Positions 36,011-47,500 of a DNA stretch of 64,000 bases are shown piece after piece. Location of the stretch: contig NZ_FRAY01000001.1 of NCBI RefSeq assembly GCF_900142475.1, positions 640,515 through 704,514 on the forward strand, given 5' to 3'. The notes under the pieces were generated by a model, which saw only the letters and a list, made by a program, of their open reading frames with translations, searched no databases and was not told where the DNA came from. The DNA comes from Fibrobacter sp. UWH4. GTDB taxonomy: Bacteria > Fibrobacterota > Fibrobacteria > Fibrobacterales > Fibrobacteraceae. How positions within the stretch are numbered: position 1 is the first letter of the stretch; each line of letters begins with the position of its first letter. The position numbers were made by a program, and so were the translations under genes.

Positions 36011-36979
36011 TTAACGACTGTAACCGTCTCTGATCATTAACGGATACCAATTGAATGTTGAAAGAGGTGAATAGCTTCCCCACCAGATGACAAGTGGTGT
36101 TGCATTTGGACAATTTCTATAAGAGAATACACTGCCTCCAAACCCCCAGCCTCTACGATAAGGAACTACACCTAATGGTCTATAAATTTTTTTCTTTTCG
36201 TCCGATAAACGGCTCCATATTTCAGCTCCTTTAATAAAAAATGCTTCTTCACACATTATTCTGGCATCTTCATTGGGGAAAACTTGGTTGTTTCCTGTAG
36301 CGGGTGTATCTCTTAGGTAGGAATCACATAAACCCATTGCTTGGAATTTTTCCTTGAAAATATTATTCTGCATACACTTAATATGTGGCCAAAATACTTC
36401 TGATTGATTTTTGCAACACGCTCTGTTTTCTAGACGTAAACAATGTAACAAATTTATTTCTTTGTGATGGTCTGCAAAATACCATTCGTTATATGAATGA
36501 AGCACTATGGGACAAATACTGATTTTCTTGCTATTGTCTAAATTGGTTATATCGTTTGATATTCGTCCAAAAGTAAAAGCAAAATCATCAAGATAGAAAA
36601 GGTTTTCTGCCTTGCGTTCATCTTGACAATAGGCGATGTTTTCTTTCAGTAGGGCCTCCTTTAATATTTCTACCATCGCTTTTTGGCTTTTTCCGTCTTT
36701 TTGACAATCTAAAATGAATGTTTTTGCCCAATAAGCTCTTGGATCGTTGTTAGTAAGGACAGGATCCTTTGCCTTTGTTGAGCACATGTTGATATATCTT
36801 TCTTTGTCAATAAAAAGGCCGCATCCCATTATTTGATCCATTGTTGTAATGATAGCCTCTTGATATTTCTTATCGAATTGATTCAGCCAATGTTCTATAT
36901 GTCTTCTTGCTGATTGTTCGTCTATTACATAGGTTGGTCTTAATTTATATTCAAGGATAGCGTGGATTATGTTCTTCAT
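36011..36979 (-). CDS. Possible phosphoribosyltransferase-like (PRTase-CE-type) defence protein
   Basis: This 322-aa protein begins near ARRHIEHWLNQFDKKYQEA, a helical opening seen in conflict-system PRTase-like proteins, and ends with RPLGVVPYRRGWGFGGSVF and NCPNATPLVIWWGSY, which resembles the closing signature of that family. Middle parts (NLLHCLRLENRACC) are not recognised. AAAGGA precedes ATG 36979; an 83-codon in-frame extension upstream runs through the promoter repeat of the LEPR operon and is rejected. Paired with NADAR in one unit. The family call is tentative. Confidence 0.45.
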   Translation of the reverse strand: MKNIIHAILEYKLRPTYVIDEQSARRHIEHWLNQFDKKYQEAIITTMDQIMGCGLFIDKERYINMCSTKAKDPVLTNNDPRAYWAKTFILDCQKDGKSQKAMVEILKEALLKENIAYCQDERKAENLFYLDDFAFTFGRISNDITNLDNSKKISICPIVLHSYNEWYFADHHKEINLLHCLRLENRACCKNQSEVFWPHIKCMQNNIFKEKFQAMGLCDSYLRDTPATGNNQVFPNEDARIMCEEAFFIKGAEIWSRLSDEKKKIYRPLGVVPYRRGWGFGGSVFSYRNCPNATPLVIWWGSYSPLSTFNWYPLMIRDGYSR

Positions 36980-37072
36980 AAAAAGTCCTTTCCGGTATAA
37001 CCGGGGTGTTTTACTAGAAATTAGGTTAAAATGATTCTGTATTGTTTTTTTTGAAGGGAAAAGTTGTTGCGA

Positions 37073-37116
37073 TGTGACGTGAATCACGCTGGTTTTAAAT
37101 TGAATACGGCTATAAT
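37073..37116 (+). promoter_or_regulatory. Class II CRP-type promoter of LEPR unit II
   Basis: TGTGA-CGTGAA-TCACG (37073-37088) precedes TATAAT (37111-37116) with the same 30.5-bp centre-to-box distance as in unit I. About 320 bp from here to the lipoprotein gene are nearly the same in both units, apart from small patches. Confidence 0.7.
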
Positions 37117-37271
37117 ACGCTCCGTATTGCCGGTATACAAAAAATGTTAGACCTCGGGGCGGGGTGTGGGGTGAATATGGGGGCTTTTTACCCCCATTTG
37201 GGGTGTTTGTGGCTGGAAAAACGCCCATCTTTATTATCTTTTTCTTAAAAATAAGAACAGATTTTGTTCCT

Positions 37272-37388
37272 ATGAATGAATCGGATGTAAAAGTAAAAGG
37301 GCCTGGTCCCTATTCGATTGAGCGGTTGAAACCGCGATTTATGGTGGATGCCCTGTCCATCGGGATTCTGATTTCGAAAAAAGTTTAA
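37272..37388 (+). CDS. 38-aa mini-protein with LEPR-type leader, unit II
   Basis: Same length and frame as the unit I copy: MNESDVKVKGPGPYSIERL, then KPRFMVDALSIGILISKKV. Only two residues differ (Glu to Gly, Leu to Ile) despite several silent changes. It carries the LEPR-type element ERLKPRFMVDAL and ends in the shared AAAGTTTAATAACAGGAG junction before the lipoprotein gene. It might be a secreted peptide using the type I system, or a leader peptide for the lipoprotein. Confidence 0.55.
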   Translation: MNESDVKVKGPGPYSIERLKPRFMVDALSIGILISKKV

Positions 37389-37406
37389 TAACAGGAGTAC
37401 CAAAAG

Positions 37407-38567
37407 ATGAACAAGTTCAAGACACTACTTTTCTTAGCCGTGTTTGGCGGAATAGGCCTTTGGGGCTGTGACGATTCGTCGTCGGCAAGTGATGATAACA
37501 ATGAAACATCCGCTGTTGAATCGTCTTCAAGCGTAAAGGACTCTGATTCCACCGAAGAGTCATCCTCTTCGATTGACAAGAAGTCGTCGGGAAACGAAAC
37601 CAAAGACCAGTCATCGAGTAGTAACGCTAAGTCGAGTAGTTCCGCGAAAGAAACAAAGAATTCGTCCGACTCCAAGAGTTCAAGTTCTGTGAAGTCGGGT
37701 GAATCTTCTAGCGGCAAGAATCAGGATGTATCTAGTTCGTCGGTGAGTTTGTCTTCAAGCGAAAAGCAAAGCAGTAGTTCCTCCGAGAAACAGTCTAGTT
37801 CAAGTTCTGTCTTGCCTAAATCCAGTAGTTCCGTTTTTGAAGTTGACTCTTCCAGATTATGCACGCCTGGGTATGATTATTGTTATCGTCCTTTGGGAGC
37901 AGATAGTTTACAGGCGGGAGCGTATAAAAAATATAAGGATACTCGCAATGGACGAGAGTATTTCTATTTGACAATAAATGGTAAAGATACAAGTGGAAAA
38001 AAGGCTTCTGTAACGGTATTTGCGGAAAATCTGAATATAGGTGAAATGGTTGACGGTTCAGAAAACCAATCGGATAACGATAAAATAGAACGTTACTGTT
38101 ATAACAATGATACGACGAACTGTGTGGAGTATGGTGGGCTTTACCAGTGGGCGGAGATGATGAACCTTCCGTTCGAATGCAATAGTAAGAGCTGTGCCGA
38201 CTCCATTAAGCCGAATCATCAGGGAATTTGCCCAAAGGACTGGCGTCTTATGACATATAATGACTTTTATATTGTAGTTCACGCAGATGGAAATGATGCG
38301 GGTGTGAAAGGTGTTAGATCAATGGGTTTTGGCGGCCTTAACTATACGGGGTATAGTTTGATCGGTGCGGGAATGAGGCTCTATGATGATGGGGTATCAT
38401 CTTTTATTGATATAAATGAAGCTGCATATTGGTTTTTCCCTACAGAAAAAGAAAATAAGACAACATGGGCAGGTGTGGCTTTCACTATCAAATCAATTCA
38501 AAATTTTGATAATGGTTATGGACCGAAGATTGATGGATATCCAGTCCGTTGTGTAAAGATTGACTAA
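37407..38567 (+). CDS. FISUMP-domain lipoprotein B
   Basis: The signal peptide and the first 100 or so residues are almost the same as in lipoprotein A (signal MNKFKTLLFLAVFGG, lipobox LWGC). The Ser-rich linker is a little longer and includes SSSEKQSSSS units. The FISUMP domain (residues 150-386) is only moderately similar to A: GGLYQWAEMMNLPFECNSKSC, CPKDWRLMTYNDFYIVV, end PVRCVKID. The giant LEPR gene starts 24 bp after its stop. Conserved N-part with diverged C-part suggests gene conversion of the linker or module swap of the domain. Confidence 0.92.
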   Translation: MNKFKTLLFLAVFGGIGLWGCDDSSSASDDNNETSAVESSSSVKDSDSTEESSSSIDKKSSGNETKDQSSSSNAKSSSSAKETKNSSDSKSSSSVKSGESSSGKNQDVSSSSVSLSSSEKQSSSSSEKQSSSSSVLPKSSSSVFEVDSSRLCTPGYDYCYRPLGADSLQAGAYKKYKDTRNGREYFYLTINGKDTSGKKASVTVFAENLNIGEMVDGSENQSDNDKIERYCYNNDTTNCVEYGGLYQWAEMMNLPFECNSKSCADSIKPNHQGICPKDWRLMTYNDFYIVVHADGNDAGVKGVRSMGFGGLNYTGYSLIGAGMRLYDDGVSSFIDINEAAYWFFPTEKENKTTWAGVAFTIKSIQNFDNGYGPKIDGYPVRCVKID

Positions 38568-38590
38568 CGAATTCATAATAAGGATGACAT

Positions 38591-41500
38591 ATGGCCAAGA
38601 AAAACTACAATCACGGAATGAACAATTTCAAAATTGAACAGCTTGAACCCCGCCAGATGTTCAGCGCCGATGTTGGTCTAAACGATATTGAACAACAGCT
38701 GAATAACATTCCTGACATTGTTGAAAATACTTTGGAAAGTATTGATAATCTGCAAATGTCAAACCTTGGTCTAGATGCCACCCTTAACTCTGCCTCGGCT
38801 ATTTTGCCGGATATCGCGACAGATATACAATCGTTAATTTCTGCGGCCTTTACAAGCTATAAGGGTTCTTTGCCCCCAAATACAGAGTCGGTTTCACTAG
38901 ATGCCCTTGCCGCTGAATTAAATAATAGAATCACGACTGATTTGCCACAGAGTTTTGTTAATCCTTCGTTCAGTGTGCAAAATGAAGATACACTTAAATT
39001 GAATCTAGGTTATCAATCTAACGCTGATGTCGGAAACTTGAATATAGATGCCGTGGCCCTACAGACGAACAATGTGACCATTTCAGCCTCGGTGTTGGCA
39101 AATGTGTCGGTAGAGATTGATTTTGACAAGGATGATGATGCAGTCCCTGCTGAAAGCAGTTCTGATATTGAAATTTCTGCCGATATATCCAATATTAATA
39201 TATCCGTTCCAAATTTTGGAGGAACGGCGGAATTCATGAATTTATCCGTTTTAGAGCAGAATGATGATGTTGCTGACCTTGGATTAAACTACAACGGAAT
39301 ATCATCTCTGCAGACCACTTCTCTTGATCTGGAATATCGTCTTGACAATACAAATGCAGGTATGCCATTCGATATAAAAAATGCTAATGATGTTATCGGC
39401 GTGACCAAGGCAACGAATGGTGATTTTTCTGTTTCAATGCCTGAACTTCAGCTAAAAAGTGGTATTGAAGGGTTTTCGCTAGAAAATATTCTCCAAGGTC
39501 TTGATTTCGAAAAAATTCCTTTTATTCGCGATTATAAATTTGGTGGGAAGACTGTTTCCTCTTACATTGCGGACTTGCAAAAATTTTGGGCAAGAGCCTC
39601 TTTTGCAATTAATGGCGCTGTTGAACAGGACTCGACGGGAGCGAGTCCTGTCTATCAACTGAATTTGGGAAAAATCGGAACCTATTTCTCTAAACTGATT
39701 GCCAATGTAGAAAATGTTGGATTACTGCTTAAGTCTTTCACTCTGGAAGATGAAAATCATAACCTGGTGAATTTGTACGGTTCTGCAACGAATATCTCAT
39801 CAAACGATTCGTTGCTGGACCTGTCTTCTTCACCAACATCAATTTATCTGAATTTTAAGCCCAATATTCCCAATATTGCACCGCAACCGAACCAAACTAT
39901 AGACTTGGGGCTACTGAAATTAAACGACCTTGATGTAGATTGTTCCATTAGAGTTGAAGTGCCGATACATGTGGATCAAAATTCCGGTCAGTTGTCTTTT
40001 GATGGCTTTGCGTTGGATGATTTTAAACTAAAGGTATCAAAGACGGATATCAATGGAGAATTGGCTCTTGGCTTGTTCAATGCATCTGTCCAAGGCGGCT
40101 CGTTTGAGTTGGAAGTTGGATATGATGTGAATACAAATGAATTGCTGATTTCCGAACCGAAATTCTCGGTGGAATCAGCAACATTAAAGTCAGGTACGGT
40201 AACTGTTGCAAAACTAGATGCTGCCGAAAACCCTTATGAATTCGGTTATGATTCGCTGACCGAAAACTGGATTGTACCAGATGAGATAAAAGCTTTTGCG
40301 TCGCTATCCGGTGAAACTCTTTCCCTTCAAGTTGCTGCATATCTTCAATCAATGCAAACCGCCCTTCGCAAACAGCTGGAAGATAATGTCAAGTTGGATT
40401 TCCTGGGAAGCTCCATTGAAAAAGTTGCAGATGTCGTTGACAAAATAGACATGGTTGTTAACGGATTTGTGGATCCGTCTAATTCTGCAAATAATGTTGT
40501 TGGCTTGTTTGTTGTTGATAAGGGTAAATACAAGGCTAATTTTTCTAGTGTAGAAACATTTGTTGAGGTTTTCAATAATGCGTGGAAAAAGGCTTTCAAG
40601 ATAAATGATAATGTTTGCTCTTTAAGTTATGTTGGATTCGTTGGTGATGAGGCGACTGTTATAGATGATGTAGAAAATACGAATGATTCAATAAAAAATA
40701 ATTTTAAATTGGATCACTATACCTTTGAATTTAATTTGAAATTTAGCAATGAAGTCGATTTTGACTTGAACCTGGCGAAATCGCTTGGTGATGATTTTGT
40801 GAATGTTGCAACATTTGGAAATGTTGTTGTCTCTTGTGAAGCCGGCGTAAATTTTAAGTTGAATGTAAATTTTAAATATTCGACTATTGGTAACGAAACT
40901 AACATAGGCGATATAATAGATGATGCAAATGTCGGTCAAAATGAAACATACTATTTCTATGATGTAGGAAACCAACTGCAGATAACAAAAACAAAAGATG
41001 TAATAATTGACGGCAATAATGAAGATTATTCATTCTCGTTTAAGGTGAAACCTAATAGTGCATCAAATGAAACAACTGTTTTAGTGTTGAGCGGAGGAAT
41101 ATCTTCTCAGAATTTTAGATATGTCGCAGAATCTCGTGGAACGAATGGTGAATATACGACACTGTTAAATACGGGTCTACCGGATATAGAATATAATGTC
41201 CAAAATAGGAAACTGATTTTTACAAGTGATGAAGATTTTAGCATTTGTCGTTCCGAAGAAGCTGATGCATTTGGTGAGTTGAAACTCGTTAATACAGTTT
41301 TGCAGACATGTTGTTCTTTAACATTGGATTATAATCCGCTTAGTATTGTTCTTAAAGATGCGAAAAATGCATCTAATCAAACTATAACTTTAAAATTATC
41401 AAATGTTATAGATTTTGCTAAAGACCTTTTTAGCAAAGGGGTGGCCGAAAATGCCAATTGGTGGGAAAGCCTAGACAAATACCTCTCACTTCAAAAAAAT

Positions 41501-44500
41501 GATGAGGACCAGTTCGGCTTGGATTCTGTTGGCGAATTGGATTTTGGACGATCTATCAAGAATACATATGGATTGTATGTTATAGAAGCCGATTCCAGTG
41601 GCGTCGTTCGGTTTGGCTGTGACCCATCTCTGCTTCAAGGATATAAAACGAGTCGTGTTGGAGATGCGATTGTCGTTGACTCACCTTATTACACGCTTGA
41701 ATCAAACTCTGGATTCAAGTATATGCGTATGTCAGGTGTGCTGAATGCATCGGGAGTGATTGGTACAGAAAAGGGAATCTTGCTAGAAAAGTATTCTATA
41801 GATGTCGCTACGGGAAATTGTGAATATAAATCAAAATATATTGATTCTCCTGCGCATAATACTTGTTTTACGGCTAGCACGAATGAATCTGATGCCATTG
41901 CGGACAAGAATAGTCTTCAATCTTCTATAAATTACGTTGTTGGAACCGATCCTGAAAATCCGGTCGTTGATGCCGATTTTAATGGAAAGTTCCTTGTACA
42001 AGAAAATACTATTAGCCAAGAACAAAATTCAGACGAATATACTGTAGGAGTATTTGCGACAAGCAAGGAAAAAGCATGTTGGAGAATCGTTTCTGACAGC
42101 AGCAACCTTGTGTTGGAAAAATATCAAGTGATAGGCAAAGCCCTTACCCTTGTTGATTCGATAACGCTCGATAGTGTAACATCTCTGTCTTTGGGGGCTA
42201 ATCTCGATAAAGCACAAGAATCTTACAATGCTTTAGTCTTGGAACTTCAGAAACTCTGTGAAGGTGCGTTTGATTTATCTTTTGTTGATGAATCAGGAAC
42301 TTATTCAATAGGTGTTACTTCCAATAAAACAGAAATTTATTCTGCTACGGTCTCTGATAAGTTTTTAGATATAACCATAGGCTCTGACGAATTACATATA
42401 GATACCAAGAATTGTAGTGATTCAAATGACCTTTCTCGTGCTATAGAGGATGCCTGGAAAGCAAATAATTCTACCACGCAAAATGGAGCGTTGAAATCTG
42501 TTTCTGTACAGAATGATAAAGTTGTATTTGCTGTTGCTGAAGGGACTTCTGTTGTAAGCGCTACTTTAGGACTTGATTCAAATACAATTGGCGAGAAAAA
42601 TGACTTTAAGCTGGTCGATTTCGGTGGAAATAATCTTGGCCCTGTAGATTTCGAGTCTTTGCTTGGTGGAGTTGATGCAGATGCCAACATTGTGGCTGTA
42701 GTTAATGCCATTAACGCTCTGATTAATCCAAATAGTCTAGATGACTTGCCCTCCTTATGTTGGCAGGATGTAAAAGACAATCCGATGGACCATCTTGAAT
42801 TTCGCTCGAATGCTGCATTTGCGCTTGAAAATATTGGTTCGAGTAAAGTCCTCGAAAGGCTAGGCTTCTCGCCAATGAGGGCTAGCAAATGTGGTAATGA
42901 TGATTATCGCATTGTTGGCAAGACCTTGCTTGGCGTTGATTGGTCTAAATTATTTAGCCTTGATGAAAGTGCCGATGCCAAGGTAGAATTGTATGCGAAG
43001 GTCGATTTCTCTATTGGTAAAGCTATAGATGTTAAAGAGGTTGATACTAGCGATCAGGAATTAATTGTAATCTCGTTGGATGAAAATGCAAATAAGAGCT
43101 CGTTTGCTGTTGGTGGATATGTTAAGTTTGGAGATGTTTACTTTAAGATTCATAATCTTGATGTAAATTCGGAAGGGAACGTTGATTCCATTACAGTTTC
43201 AAAAAATGATTGGATTGTTATCAAGGAAAACGCCTCGACTACAGTCAATTGGGATGACCCGAATATATCTTTAAGATATGTCGCTGCCATTGAGGCCACT
43301 TTCAATTTTGTTGATGTGAATCTCGTCGCTGACGGTTCAGTGCATATTGAGGCGACTTTTACTGCAAATAAGAAGACTGATGCTAATAATGCTAACGATT
43401 CGTTCTTGAGTAACTGGGAATTCCAGAATCCTCAGTTTGTGTATACATCGGCCAATCAACAATCTGAATCTTCAAATAAGTTCGAATTTGGCGGCGCTGT
43501 CGCGGTTCCTGGTTTTGACACATTCTATATCGGCGAAAACAAGATTGAACTAGAGGAAAAGAATGGACTTCCGTCAATAAAATCTGATTTTTCTGGCCTA
43601 GAAACAGCAATACATGATAAACTTTCTGATTTGTCAAATTTCTCAGTGCAAGATGTCTATGCCTTGCTTGATGGGCTTGTAGATCGTTTGACCGCCATTG
43701 CTAAGAATAGCGACATCAAAATTCCTGTTATCAATAAATCGGTTGGCGATTTGGTGAATGTCGCAAACGATATTCGAAAAATCGTGAACAACTTGCGTAA
43801 GGACAATATTGTTAGCTTGCAGGGATTGAATAATCGATTAATCAAATATCTTAATGATTTTGGTTTGACAAGTACACAGGGTAAAGAAATTTTTAAGTTA
43901 AAATACAACAATGAACTACAGCAAATAGGCATAGAATTCAATGTTCGAAAAGCTTTTAGTTCTGTTCATAAATTTAATTTCGGTAATGGCTCAACAGGTA
44001 TAAGCGGTAATGCTGATTTGAAGGTCTCAGGAGGGTTTTGGTTTGAACTTTCTGCGAATATGGATTCCTCTTTTGACTTTGTTTTGGGTGATGTAATAAA
44101 ATTTGGCGCTGATATTGATATAGTTGGAGAAAAACTTTCGTTTAATTTGGGAGTTGATGCCGCAGGTGATTCTGCAACTCAATCAGAAATAGCAGTTCTG
44201 CTGAAAGACTTAATTACGGTTGGTTCCAACAATAACGATGCGTTTATTTTTGGAAATGCCGCATTGATTGGAATGTTTGGTGAAGATGGTGTTTCTCTAG
44301 CGACTTGGAAAAAACAAAATGGGTCTGATTACAGTCAAAATCCTAAGTTGGCAATACCAATGGTCGTTTGTAGCAAATTGCCCATAAGTGTTTGTGGTTA
44401 TTCTCTTGGCGATGTGTTGTTTGGCAAGTGGATGAACGGTGGTATTGTCAATGCCGCAAATGTTGAATCGGCAAAAGCCTATAAGTCCCAGATAGAGCAG

Positions 44501-47500
44501 TATTGTAGCGATTGGTTATCAGGAATAACACCTGTCGCTATCGGAGAGGCTGTAAAAGTAGTTTATGATTCTTCTAGGACGAGTAATCAAAATGATTCAG
44601 GATGTTCCTTAAGACTGAAAGAATCTGACTCTGCAAATAATGGCGATTTTGTCGTTGATTTTAGCAGTGTGTATTCTAAGATGGAGGAAATCTTAAGTGG
44701 TGATTTTGATTGGTTTGATAAGATAAAATTAGCCATAACGGGCCTGAATCGTCTGCTAGACACCATGGAATCAAGCATTAACGGTGGCATGATGAGCGAT
44801 TTGGTCAATGTGCCTGTGGTTGGCGGAACATTGAGCTCAGGTGTCGATTTCTTGAGTGACCTTAAACAGAAAATTCTTGAGCCATTCTCGAATTTTGTTT
44901 ATGAATCAACCGGCATGACGGCTCAAATGGTTGCTCAAAAATTGAGTGAGCTTTTGGATGGCTATTTAATCATTCCGGGAGCAAGTGTACCTTCTATTAA
45001 TGTGTCTTCCGGTGAAGAGTTATGGAAAAATGACATTAGTAACAATCTTCTATACCGACAGGGAAATGAATTTGCGGAATGGTTCTTTAGGCTAGGCGGA
45101 GATTACTCCTTTGGCTCCAATATTGGATTTGACCTTGGATATCCTGGACTCGGATTGGAAGCGGAAGGTGGATTAAACCTTAGTTTGTCCTGGTCGCTTG
45201 AATTTGGCTTTGGAGTGTCAAAGGAGAAAGGTTTCTATTTCATCTTCGGCGAAGGTGACGAAGTAAGTGCCAAGGTTTCGGGTCTTTTTGAAGATGATTC
45301 GGATGTTCTCGGCAAAATGGCCGGATTGGGCATGATGCTGGAACTTGATTCGGATGACGGCGTTGAGATTAATTTTGGCCTGAATTTCGAGGATGGAGTG
45401 TCAAATTACAGTGCCTATGAATCGGCCTTTGGCACAATGGTAATAGCTGATACATCAAAGAAACTTGTTGGGGTTGACCTTTCCCAGGCAATGGGAGTGC
45501 TTCCTCAATTTAGTTTTACCGCCAACGCAGATATTGAAACAAAAATTACTGTTGGCGTTTTGAAAGATGTCAAGTCGTCTGATACACCTAAATTTCCTAA
45601 TGTAAGTGGAGATTTTGTCTTCCATTGGACAGATGGAAATATAACCCAATTGGGATTCAGTGAGATGAAACTCGATATGGGGTCATTTATTAGTGGAGTT
45701 CTAGCGCCGATTGTATCCAAGATTCAAAAAGTTGTTGAACCGTTAAAACCACTAATTGATTTCTTGACAACGCCATTCCCTGTACTTAAAGACTTAGATA
45801 TTATTATTACTCCGCTTAGCCTTGCCAAGGAATTTAGTAAAGGCAAATTTGATGATGGCATGGTTTACGCCATTAAAGATCTTATTGCTTTGAGTGATAA
45901 AATTACTGCATTGGGTAATGGTAAAAATATGGCAATAAAGTTGGGAAACTTTATGCTTTATGATGGTATAGTTCGACCTAATGAAAGAACCGCTGCATTA
46001 GCTTTCTTGAATGGGAGCGCCTCTAAAAACTCGTTAGATGATTCAATAGGAAAATATGTTTTTGACGACGATTCAAACCTTTTTGATATTTCTTCTATAA
46101 AGGATTCATCTTCAGCAATGTTGTCTGGGGGTGGTTTCAATGTGGGGGATGGTTCCTGGCGATTTATCTGGGACAAACCGACTGACATTTTCAAACTGCT
46201 GCTCGGTCAAGATATTGATTTGGTCCATTATGATATGCCCAAGCTCAGTTTTGACTTTGACTGGGATACATTCATTCGTATTTGGGCTCCGCTTGGCGTT
46301 CGTTTAGGAGTGTCTTTCAATGCGAATATAGACCTTGCCTTTGGCTATGATACCTTAGGTATTCGACAGTGGGTGGGTAGCGACTATAAGGACTTTAGCC
46401 GCCTGTTGAATGGATTCTATGTCGATGATCTTGATGAAAAGGGTAATGATAAAAATGAGCTCTCTTTCTATGGTGGGTTAAAAGCATCTGCAGAATTGAA
46501 TGCTGGCGTTAGTGCCGGTGTTGGCGGCGGTGTTGGCATCAATGTAGGCTTCAATTTGTTTGACCCGAACAAGGATGGTAAACTTCGCCTGAACGAAATT
46601 GAACGAGTATTCAAGGAAGAAGGCCTTTTTGGCATGTTCGATGTAAATGGAGCCATTACAGCCAAGTTGTATGCCTACCTTGATTTATTGTTCTATACCA
46701 AGAAGTGGAACATTACGGACGACATCACCCTATTTGAATTTAATTATGAACATCATTTAAGCCCTGTAATGATTTCAAAGTCGGGTGATGATGTCGTTGC
46801 GAATATTGGTTCTAATGCATCGAGCCGTGTAGCGACCAATGATTTGAATAAGACTCTGGATGATGGTGATGAAACACTTGTGCTTACCCTTGGTAAAGAT
46901 TCGGTTTCTGACAAATATGGTCATGAGGAGTCTATTACGGATGGTAAATTAATCATCAATGCAGAACAGGGAAATGATAAAATTTATCTAAAATCGGGAA
47001 ATGCTACGAAACCTTCTGAATTTAATATCATCATTAATGGTGGTGATGGTAATGATATTATCGACCTATCTGACCTGTATGTTGCCGCTGGTTATTATGT
47101 CCTGATTACGGGCGGTGCCGGTGCCGATAATATTACCGGTGCCCATGGCTTGAACATAATCTTCGGTGATACTGGAACCGTCCGTGTCGATAAGGAAAAA
47201 GACGAGAATGAACAGGATGTTTATAGACTAGTAGCAGAAGCGAATGTAGATGCGAACCAGGCCGGAGGTGATACAATTCTTGGTAACTCTGGTCATGATA
47301 TTATTTTTGGCGGTGCTGGAGATGACCAAGTTGATGGTGGAGATGGTGTAGACTATATCTTTGGCGATGGCGGTTCCTGGTCAATACTGACAAATGAAAA
47401 TGATGTTGTTGCCGCACTGCATGAAATATCTAATGGTCTTGTAAAAGATAATGTTCGCATTTCCCGTACGGATATCAGCCTAGATGGCGGTAAGGATACG

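Noticed and set aside
36980..37228. N-terminal extension of the PRTase-like gene
   Set aside because: The extra 83 codons run through the conserved promoter block of unit II; a good ribosome site supports the start at 36979.
24819..37228. Insertion sequence or prophage as carrier of the accessory genes
   Set aside because: No transposase, integrase, terminal inverted repeats or phage genes were seen; the flanking repeats are parts of the secretion genes and promoters.
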